Assembly (NCBI GenBank): GCA_002733915.1
Contig: NVXN01000011.1
Span: 17,225-22,564 of the forward strand
Origin: Aequorivita sp.
GTDB taxonomy: Bacteria > Bacteroidota > Bacteroidia > Flavobacteriales > Flavobacteriaceae
DNA: 5,340 nucleotides
Direction of reading: 5' to 3'
In this document: piece by piece, positions 1 to 5,340 of the stretch
Layout: every line of letters starts with the position of its first letter
How positions within the stretch are numbered: the first letter of the stretch is position 1
Program-made: the position numbers and the translations under genes
Notes under the pieces: generated by a model
What the model saw: only the letters and a program-made list of their open reading frames with translations
Databases searched by the model: none
Told to the model about the DNA's origin: nothing

Positions 1-1241
1 AACAACTGAACAAGACATACCCCAATAACCATTTTGTACCTATTTATTGGATGGCGACGGAAGACCACGATTTTGAGGAAATAAATTACTTCAATCTTTT
101 CGGAAAAAAGGTGAAATGGGACAGAGATGCTTCCGGCGCGGTTGGCGAACTTTCCACCGAAGGATTGAAGGAAGTGAAGCAACAATTGAAAAAGGAGTTC
201 GGCGAAAGCGAAAATGCTAAAAAGTTGATTTCCTATTTCTCCGATGCATATTCAAAACACGATAATTTGGCTGATGCCACGCGGTTTTTGGCCAATTGTC
301 TGTTTTATCATCACGGTTTGGTGATTGTTGACGGCAACGATGCAGCGCTGAAAAAATGTTTTATTCCCTATGCCGAAAAGGAACTGACCGAAAACCTCAG
401 CTTTAAAAAAGTTTCGGAAACCACTGAAAAACTTACCAGTTTGGGTTTTTCGGAACAAGTGCATCCTCGTGAAATAAATATGTTTTATTTAAAGGAAAAC
501 CTTCGCGAACGCATCATCGAAAAAAACAGCCGCTTTTATGTAAATGAAACAGACACCTCCTTTTCCAAAGAAGAAATCTTAAAGGAACTGCACGAAAACC
601 CAGAGCGTTTTTCTCCAAATGCATTGTTGCGCCCATTGTACCAGGAAGTTATTTTACCGAATCTGAGTTACATTGGCGGCGGTGGCGAGCTCGCATATTG
701 GTTTCAGTTGAAAGATTATTTTAATAAAGTTGAAGTGCCATTCCCAATTTTATTACTTCGTAATTCAGTGCTTTTAGTTCCGAAAATGCTTTCTGAAAAA
801 CTGCAAAAACTGAAAGTTTCTATTGAAGATTTATTTCTTCCGCAGCACACATTGATGAAAAAACATACAAAGGAAATCTCAAAAATAGAAATCGATTTTT
901 CACAGCAGAAAAAATTTCTACATCAACAATTCACAGATTTATACGAATTGGCTAAACAAACCGATGCGTCCTTTTTGGGAGCCGTGGGTGCACAGGAAAA
1001 GAAACAGTTGAATGGATTGGACAATCTTGAAAAGCGATTATTGAAAGCGCAAAAAAGAAAACTTTCCGATGAACTTGATCGATTAAAAAATATTCAAAAT
1101 CAATTATTCCCTAACAAAAGTTTACAGGAACGGCAGCTTAATTTCTCTGAGTTTTACTTGGAATATGGCGAAAGCTTGCTGGATCTATTGAAAGAAAACC
1201 TGGAGCCGTTAGATGCAAATTTTACTGTTTTAGAGTTATAA
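1..1241 (+). CDS. bshC: Bacillithiol biosynthesis cysteine-adding enzyme BshC (5'-truncated)
   Basis: BshC is the cytoplasmic enzyme thought to add cysteine to glucosaminyl-malate in the last step of bacillithiol synthesis. The reading frame is open from base 3, and the codons before the ATG at 51 give PIYWMATEDHD, matching the family motif PVFW-x-AGEDHD. The ATG at 51 is therefore internal, and the true start lies to the left. About 412 residues are visible; BshC is usually about 530, so roughly 120 N-terminal residues are missing, including the expected GGQQAG motif. Other family signatures are EDHDFEEI (60-83), the ENPERFSPN-xx-LRP block (594-635) and GGGGELAYW (675-701), where relatives often have GGPGE. 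A charged Lys/Glu/Leu-rich segment (about 840-1110) fits the family's coiled coil, and the LQERQLNF tail plus a TVLEL C-terminus are also typical. The frame is intact to TAA at 1239. Identification is firm; the exact chemistry is family knowledge. Confidence 0.94.
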   Translation, partial: QLNKTYPNNHFVPIYWMATEDHDFEEINYFNLFGKKVKWDRDASGAVGELSTEGLKEVKQQLKKEFGESENAKKLISYFSDAYSKHDNLADATRFLANCLFYHHGLVIVDGNDAALKKCFIPYAEKELTENLSFKKVSETTEKLTSLGFSEQVHPREINMFYLKENLRERIIEKNSRFYVNETDTSFSKEEILKELHENPERFSPNALLRPLYQEVILPNLSYIGGGGELAYWFQLKDYFNKVEVPFPILLLRNSVLLVPKMLSEKLQKLKVSIEDLFLPQHTLMKKHTKEISKIEIDFSQQKKFLHQQFTDLYELAKQTDASFLGAVGAQEKKQLNGLDNLEKRLLKAQKRKLSDELDRLKNIQNQLFPNKSLQERQLNFSEFYLEYGESLLDLLKENLEPLDANFTVLEL

Positions 1242-1281
1242 TTTTTCTGTTGAAAACCCATAAAAAAATTCCCGACAACCA

Positions 1282-1313
1282 TTTAACCAACTTATATATT
1301 TAAAGTATTTTTG
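1282..1313 (+). promoter_or_regulatory. Candidate Bacteroidota-type promoter for guaA
   Basis: TATTTTTG at 1306-1313 matches the Bacteroidota -7 consensus TAnnTTTG exactly. A weak -33 candidate, TTTA at 1282-1285, lies 20 bases upstream. An overlapping alternative box, TATATTTA at 1295-1302, matches seven of eight positions. The exact box ends only three bases before the guaA ATG, so a transcript from it would have little or no leader. The region is AT-rich, so a chance match is possible; the absence of a good TTG at -33 lowers confidence. Confidence 0.42.
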
Positions 1314-1316
1314 CCT

Positions 1317-2846
1317 ATGCAAAACAACGTCCTCATTTTAGATTTTGGTTCGCAGTACACCCAATTGATCGCGAGACGCGTACGGGAACTGAACATTTAC
1401 TGCGAAATTCACCCTTACCATCATATACCTGAAAGCCTAGACCCGTTTAAGGCCGTAATACTATCTGGCAGTCCATTTTCCGTTCGTGCGGAAGATGCGC
1501 CACATCCTGATCTTTCACAAATTCGTGGCCACAAACCGCTTTTGGCGGTCTGTTACGGCGCTCAGTATTTGGCACATTTTAACGGTGGAAGTGTGGAACC
1601 TTCAAACATTCGTGAGTACGGAAGGGCTAAACTTTCCATGATAAAATCGGGTGAGGATTTCTTTAAGGATATTCCCGAAAACACAAACGTGTGGATGAGC
1701 CATAGCGATACCATCGCGCAACTTCCCGAAAACGGAGTGCGCTTGGCAAGCACTGCTGATGTATTGAATGCCGCTTACCGAATTGAAGGGGAAGAAACCT
1801 ACGCAATCCAATTTCACCCAGAAGTTTATCATACAACCCATGGCAAGCAATTGCTTGAGAACTTTTTGGTGAATATAGCTGGCGTTGAACAAAGCTGGAC
1901 TCCCGCTGCCTTTGTGGAAACTACGGTCGAAACTTTAAAAGAACAGATTGGCGCCGGAAAAGTTGTACTTGGTTTGAGCGGTGGTGTAGATAGTACGGTT
2001 GCAGCAATTCTTTTGAATAAAGCCATTGGCAAAAATCTATTTTGCATTTTTGTAAACAACGGTTTGCTCCGCAAGGATGAATTTGAAAACGTGCTCCACC
2101 AATACAAAGATATGGGGCTAAACGTAAAAGGAGTGGATGCTTCGAAACGTTTTTTGGAAGCTTTGAGAAACGAAAGTGATCCCGAAAGAAAACGAAAAGC
2201 TATTGGCAATGCATTTATCGAAGTTTTTGATGACGAAGCCCATAAACTAACCGGTGTTGACTGGCTGGCACAGGGAACTATTTATCCCGATGTAATTGAA
2301 AGTGTTTCAGTAAACGGCCCTTCGGTAACCATAAAAAGCCACCACAATGTTGGTGGATTACCAGACTTTATGAAGCTAAAAATCGTGGAACCTTTGCGCA
2401 TGCTTTTTAAAGATGAAGTGAGGCGTGTTGGTAAAGAAATGGGCATTGACCCTGAATTGTTGGGCAGGCATCCATTCCCTGGACCCGGACTTGCAATCAG
2501 AATTTTGGGAGATATTACCGCAGAAAAAGTTCGTATCTTACAAGAGGTTGACGCAATATTTATAAATGGATTAAAGAAGTGGGATCTTTATGATAAAGTG
2601 TGGCAGGCCGGAGCAATCCTATTGCCAGTAAACAGTGTGGGGGTTATGGGTGATGAAAGAACCTATGAAAAAGTAGTTGCTTTACGTGCCGTAGAATCCA
2701 CCGATGGGATGACCGCAGATTGGGTAAACCTTCCATATGAATTTTTGCAGGAAGTGAGCAACCATATAATAAACCGAGTGAAAGGCGTTAATAGAGTAGT
2801 CTATGACATCAGCTCAAAACCGCCAGCAACCATCGAGTGGGAATAA
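1317..2846 (+). CDS. guaA: GMP synthase (glutamine-hydrolysing)
   Basis: GuaA converts XMP to GMP using ATP and ammonia released from glutamine, the last step of de novo guanine nucleotide synthesis in the cytoplasm. The 509-residue product has the full family order. A class I glutamine amidotransferase domain (about 1-190) carries nucleophile Cys79 in AVCYGAQ and His167/Glu169 in QFHPEV. An ATP pyrophosphatase domain follows with the P-loop LSGGVDS (220-226). The C-terminal dimerisation/XMP-binding domain has [16 protein letters not shown] (384-399) and ends KPPATIEWE. No catalytic residue is missing and length is normal. I chose the ATG at 1317 because family members begin at or near the [15 protein letters not shown] segment; an in-frame TTG at 1311 would add only Met-Pro and lies inside the promoter-like box. 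There is no Shine-Dalgarno sequence. The next gene starts 18 bases after the stop, so the two are probably co-transcribed. Confidence 0.98.
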   Translation: MQNNVLILDFGSQYTQLIARRVRELNIYCEIHPYHHIPESLDPFKAVILSGSPFSVRAEDAPHPDLSQIRGHKPLLAVCYGAQYLAHFNGGSVEPSNIREYGRAKLSMIKSGEDFFKDIPENTNVWMSHSDTIAQLPENGVRLASTADVLNAAYRIEGEETYAIQFHPEVYHTTHGKQLLENFLVNIAGVEQSWTPAAFVETTVETLKEQIGAGKVVLGLSGGVDSTVAAILLNKAIGKNLFCIFVNNGLLRKDEFENVLHQYKDMGLNVKGVDASKRFLEALRNESDPERKRKAIGNAFIEVFDDEAHKLTGVDWLAQGTIYPDVIESVSVNGPSVTIKSHHNVGGLPDFMKLKIVEPLRMLFKDEVRRVGKEMGIDPELLGRHPFPGPGLAIRILGDITAEKVRILQEVDAIFINGLKKWDLYDKVWQAGAILLPVNSVGVMGDERTYEKVVALRAVESTDGMTADWVNLPYEFLQEVSNHIINRVKGVNRVVYDISSKPPATIEWE

Positions 2847-2864
2847 AAAAATGAAATCGAGACT

Positions 2865-4799
2865 ATGTTTGGCAAATCTAAAAAATTGATTATCTCTATG
2901 TTGAAGTGTTTAATATACGTTTCGGTAACCCTGCTTTTTATGGTAAGTTGTGGTTCTGCGGCCCAACAACAATACAAAAGCCACGCTGTGCAAAAGGGCG
3001 AGACCGTTTATAGCATTGCAAAAAAGTATAATATATCCGAAGAAACCATTTATAACCTCAACCCCGATTCCAGAAATGAATTGAAGGTTAATAGTGTGCT
3101 TATCATTCCTTCCAGCAGCGTGATAAGCTCGGGAACAAACAACAACAATTACCGCGACCATAAAGTAAAAAAGAAGGAAACACTCTATGGAATTGCGCAA
3201 CTCTACAACATAAGTGTTGACGATATAAAAAAACTAAATAAGGAATTGTATTCCCGTGGCCTCAGAAAAGGTGAGCGATTGTTGATTCCCGCCGCTTCCA
3301 ATAATACTGGCAATACTAATACAAATATTGGAAACACTTTACCTGGCACCCAACAATATACCGTTAAGGCGAAGGAAACTAAATTCGGGATCGCCAGAAA
3401 ATTTGGCATTTCCATTGCTGAACTTGAAGATTTAAATCCAGATTTAGGCGAAAGCTTAAAAGTGGGCACAATCCTAATCATTCCAGATAAAACCGTAATC
3501 GAAAATGCTGAAATTGACGAAGAAAATTTTAAGTATTACGAAGTAAAACCAAAAGAAGGCTATTATAGGCTAAAAGTAAAATTTGGGCTTTCCGAAGAAG
3601 AAATAATAGCGCTTAACCCATATGCAAAAGATGGTTTGAAAGATGGCATGATTCTTAAATTGCCAAAAGAAGAAACCTCAATTTCGCAGGAAAATATTTC
3701 GGTCATCGATCTAGAAAAAAGAATTGAAAGCAAAAAAATGAAAACGGTAGCATTGATGCTCCCTTTCCGTTTAATGCGCAATGTTAATGACTCTACCAGC
3801 AATGACCAAGATTTATTAAAAAAAGATCCAACCCTTCGGGTGGCTTTGGATTTTTATAGTGGCGCTTTGCTGGCAGCAGAGTTTGCAAAAGATAACGGCA
3901 TTTCGGTAACATTAAACGTGTATGATACCGAAAAAAGCGACAGCAAAGTAGCTTCCATTATTTCAAGAAATGAGTTTAAAAATGTAGATGCCGTAATTGG
4001 CCCGCTTCTTCAAAAAAATGTGGAAAAGGCTTCAGCTATGCTGAAAGATGAAAAAATCCCAGTCTTTTCACCTTTGAGCAATAGAGAGATGGCGATGAAT
4101 GACAATCTGTTTCAAACTCTGCCCACAGACGCCGTGCTTCAAAAAAAGATGATTCGTTTTATAAAAGAGCACAGCAATGGAAAAAATATCATCATTATTT
4201 CAGATTCAAAAAATGCGAAACCGCGCGAAATGATACAAGCTGCAATACCTGAAGCTAAAACGGTATCGCCCAGAGGTGGCGGATACATTCAAGCAAGTGA
4301 CATAACTGCGGTGGCTTCCGAGGGGATGGAAAATTGGGTAATTCTTGAATCCGAAAACCCGGTATTGGTAAGTAGTGCAGTAAATGTACTTTCCGCAATG
4401 CCCGATAATTATAAAATGCGCTTATTCACATTGAACAAAAATGATGCATATGAATGGCACGAGGTTTCCAGTATGCGATTGGCAAAGCTGAACTTCACTT
4501 TCCCATCCGTAAACAAAAATATTAACCCCGAAGACCGCATCCCTTTCTTAATAAGTTACAAAAACAAATACGGCGTACTTCCCAACAGATATGCCATTCG
4601 GGGCTTTGACGTAACCTATGATGTATTGCTGCGATTGGCTGCTGAAAAAGATATTTACGATGCCATACTGCCCGAAAGCGAAACGGTTTATATTGAAAAT
4701 AAATTCCGTTACGAGAAATCGAACACCGAAGGCTACTGCAACGAAGCTGCCTATATTTTAAAATATAACGACGAACTTAAATTTGATGTTGTAGAATGA
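2865..4799 (+). CDS. Exported LysM-repeat protein with PBP1-like (LpoA/LivJ-type) domain
   Basis: This 644-residue protein has a hydrophobic N-terminal export signal (about residues 8-28) ending in MVSC-GSAAQQQ. It could be a lipoprotein with Cys29 as the lipid anchor, or be cleaved by signal peptidase I after the Ala pair. Four LysM modules follow at about 37-83, 96-143, 163-208 and 222-268, joined by Asn/Ser/Thr-rich linkers. LysM modules bind N-acetylglucosamine-containing glycans such as peptidoglycan. The fourth is degenerate. From about 291 to the end is a type 1 periplasmic-binding-protein fold, starting TVALMLPF and including GALLAAEFA and DAVIGPLLQKNVEKA (375-389). That last segment resembles the LppC/LpoA family of penicillin-binding-protein activators more than a free amino-acid-binding protein. 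No transporter permease or ATPase gene is nearby, so solute uptake is unlikely. I infer an envelope protein that docks on the cell wall; its ligand or partner is unknown. ATG at 2898 (Met12) is an alternative start that would still leave a good signal peptide. Confidence 0.92.
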   Translation: MFGKSKKLIISMLKCLIYVSVTLLFMVSCGSAAQQQYKSHAVQKGETVYSIAKKYNISEETIYNLNPDSRNELKVNSVLIIPSSSVISSGTNNNNYRDHKVKKKETLYGIAQLYNISVDDIKKLNKELYSRGLRKGERLLIPAASNNTGNTNTNIGNTLPGTQQYTVKAKETKFGIARKFGISIAELEDLNPDLGESLKVGTILIIPDKTVIENAEIDEENFKYYEVKPKEGYYRLKVKFGLSEEEIIALNPYAKDGLKDGMILKLPKEETSISQENISVIDLEKRIESKKMKTVALMLPFRLMRNVNDSTSNDQDLLKKDPTLRVALDFYSGALLAAEFAKDNGISVTLNVYDTEKSDSKVASIISRNEFKNVDAVIGPLLQKNVEKASAMLKDEKIPVFSPLSNREMAMNDNLFQTLPTDAVLQKKMIRFIKEHSNGKNIIIISDSKNAKPREMIQAAIPEAKTVSPRGGGYIQASDITAVASEGMENWVILESENPVLVSSAVNVLSAMPDNYKMRLFTLNKNDAYEWHEVSSMRLAKLNFTFPSVNKNINPEDRIPFLISYKNKYGVLPNRYAIRGFDVTYDVLLRLAAEKDIYDAILPESETVYIENKFRYEKSNTEGYCNEAAYILKYNDELKFDVVE

Positions 4800-5200
4800 G
4801 CACCGCCAAAGTAAACTATCTCGGAAATCTTCGCACCGAAAATGAGCATCTAAAATCGGGTGACAAGTTCATCACGGATGCCCCAACGGACAATAACGGA
4901 AAAGGCGAAGCTTTTTCGCCTACCGATACTGTGGCCACGGGTTTGGCAAACTGCATGCTTACGGTTATGGGTATCAAGGCCCGCGATATGCAAGTAAACA
5001 TGGACGGCACTACCGCGATGGTTACCAAAACAATGGCTGCAGAGCCACGGCGCATTTCGAAAATTGAAGTTGTTCTGGATTTTCCTACGGGCATAGAGAA
5101 AAAAGCACGTAAAATATTGGAGAATACCGCTAGAACCTGCCCGGTGCTTTATAGCCTTCATCCCGATATTGAAAAAATAATTTCCTTTAATTGGGGATGA
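4796..5200 (+). CDS. OsmC family protein (probable thiol-dependent peroxidase)
   Basis: This 134-residue protein has the length and layout of the OsmC/Ohr superfamily, small cytoplasmic dimers that typically reduce organic hydroperoxides through two cysteines. The expected pair is present: Cys53 in the helix motif SPTDTVATGLANCM (41-54) and Cys114 in TARTCPVLYSLHP (111-123). The N-terminal beta region contains YLGNLRTE and FITDAPTDN. The pattern fits the broad YhfA-like OsmC group better than classical Ohr or OsmC, so the substrate is uncertain. There is no signal peptide. The start ATG overlaps the stop of the preceding LysM/PBP1 gene (ATGA at 4796-4799), with no Shine-Dalgarno sequence, so translation is probably coupled and the gene belongs to the same transcript. 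The upstream bshC makes a thiol that could in principle reduce such a peroxidase, but that pairing is inference only. Confidence 0.92.
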   Translation: MSTAKVNYLGNLRTENEHLKSGDKFITDAPTDNNGKGEAFSPTDTVATGLANCMLTVMGIKARDMQVNMDGTTAMVTKTMAAEPRRISKIEVVLDFPTGIEKKARKILENTARTCPVLYSLHPDIEKIISFNWG

Positions 5201-5207
5201 AGTAATA

Positions 5208-5232
5208 GCAATTGCCAGTGCAACTGCAATGC
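5208..5232 (+). other. Imperfect stem-loop after the OsmC gene
   Basis: Seven bases after the OsmC-family stop, ATTG (5211-5214) pairs with CAAT (5227-5230) and CAGT (5216-5219) with ACTG (5223-5226), around a three-base GCA loop. There is a single bulged C at 5215. Two further GC pairs (5208-5209 with 5231-5232) form if A5210 is bulged. No T tract follows directly; the first T-rich run starts about eight bases later (5241-5257, interrupted). It could be a weak terminator or a 3'-end stabiliser of the guaA-LysM-OsmC transcript, or chance. Confidence 0.3.
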
Positions 5233-5272
5233 CCCATGAATTTTAGGTATTGTTTTTGATATTCCATAAATT

Positions 5273-5340
5273 ATGAAACTACTCATAATCTTCATATTTT
5301 TCTTTCTTTTTGTTCCACAGCTTAATACCGAAAAAATCTT
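5273..5340 (+). CDS. Start of an unidentified gene with a hydrophobic N-terminus (3'-truncated)
   Basis: An ATG at 5273 opens a frame that stays open to the window edge and gives 22 complete codons. An in-frame TAA at 5267-5269 means the gene cannot begin further upstream, and the ATG is the first candidate after it. The visible peptide begins MKLLIIFIFFFLFVPQLN: one Lys, then about 12 strongly hydrophobic residues, then Pro-Gln and polar residues. This is the pattern of a signal peptide or a first membrane segment, so the product is probably exported or membrane-anchored. No Ala-x-Ala or lipobox is visible before the sequence ends. An A-rich stretch lies just upstream, typical of Bacteroidota starts. 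The product cannot be identified from this length. Confidence 0.55.
   Translation, partial: MKLLIIFIFFFLFVPQLNTEKI

Noticed and set aside
51..53. ATG at 51 as the bshC start, giving a 396-residue protein
   Set aside because: The frame is open upstream to base 3 and encodes conserved residues (PIYW) directly before the Met, which sits inside the family motif. The gene is cut by the window edge, not short.
1242..1290. Terminator between bshC and guaA
   Set aside because: GTTG near 1249 and CAAC near 1274 could pair only as a four-base stem around a long AT-rich loop with no T tract; too weak to annotate.
1311..1316. TTG at 1311 as the guaA start (Met-Pro-Met)
   Set aside because: ATG at 1317 fits the family N-terminus, and the TTG lies inside the TAnnTTTG promoter-like box.
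1602..2209. Open frames on the - strand opposite guaA (1602-1892 and 1829-2209)
   Set aside because: They lie wholly inside a confidently coded gene, resemble no family I recognise, and have the composition expected of an antisense shadow.
3127..3340. Asn/Thr-rich low-complexity stretches (about 3136-3150 and 3298-3340) as DNA repeats
   Set aside because: They encode linkers between LysM modules, a normal feature of such proteins, and show no regular DNA repeat unit.
4816..5161. Two overlapping open frames on the - strand opposite the OsmC-family gene
   Set aside because: Both are mutually overlapping shadows of a conserved gene, with no recognisable domain or start context.
5251..5258. TGTTTTTG as a -7 promoter box for the gene at 5273
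   Set aside because: It differs from TAnnTTTG at the key second base and has no TTG element at a suitable distance upstream.
1..5340. CRISPR array, mobile element, tRNA/rRNA, toxin-antitoxin or defence system
   Set aside because: No spaced direct repeats, terminal inverted repeats, transposase motifs or RNA gene signatures were seen; nearly all the window is accounted for by conserved cellular genes.

Overview
The window looks like chromosomal DNA from a member of the Bacteroidota, most likely the Flavobacteriia. Three things point there: protein sequence style (BshC, GuaA and a LysM/PBP1 protein of flavobacterial type), moderately AT-rich DNA with A-rich start regions and no Shine-Dalgarno sites, and a TAnnTTTG box of the kind used by the Bacteroidota primary sigma factor. 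All genes read on the + strand and coding density is high.

Layout: (1) bases 1-1241 hold the 3' three-quarters of bshC, the last enzyme of bacillithiol synthesis, cut by the left window edge. (2) A 75-base gap follows, carrying a candidate promoter immediately before the next start. (3) guaA (1317-2846) encodes a complete glutamine-hydrolysing GMP synthase with all catalytic motifs intact. (4) Eighteen bases later comes a 644-residue exported protein (2865-4799) with four LysM modules followed by a type 1 periplasmic-binding-protein (PBP1-like) domain. (5) Its stop overlaps, as ATGA, the start of an OsmC-family protein (4796-5200). (6) A short gap with an imperfect stem-loop leads to the first 22 codons of another gene (from 5273), which begins with a very hydrophobic N-terminus and is cut by the right edge.

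guaA, the LysM/PBP1 gene and the OsmC gene probably form one transcript, judged from spacing and overlap. bshC may be a separate unit, because a promoter-like box sits between it and guaA. bshC (low-molecular-weight thiol synthesis) and the OsmC-type gene (probably a cysteine-based peroxidase) share a redox theme, but no functional link is shown.

This is a largely ordinary housekeeping region. I see no mobile element, CRISPR array, tRNA, rRNA or defence system. The least understood item is the LysM/PBP1 protein, whose C-terminal domain carries a segment resembling the LpoA/LppC family of peptidoglycan-synthase activators.
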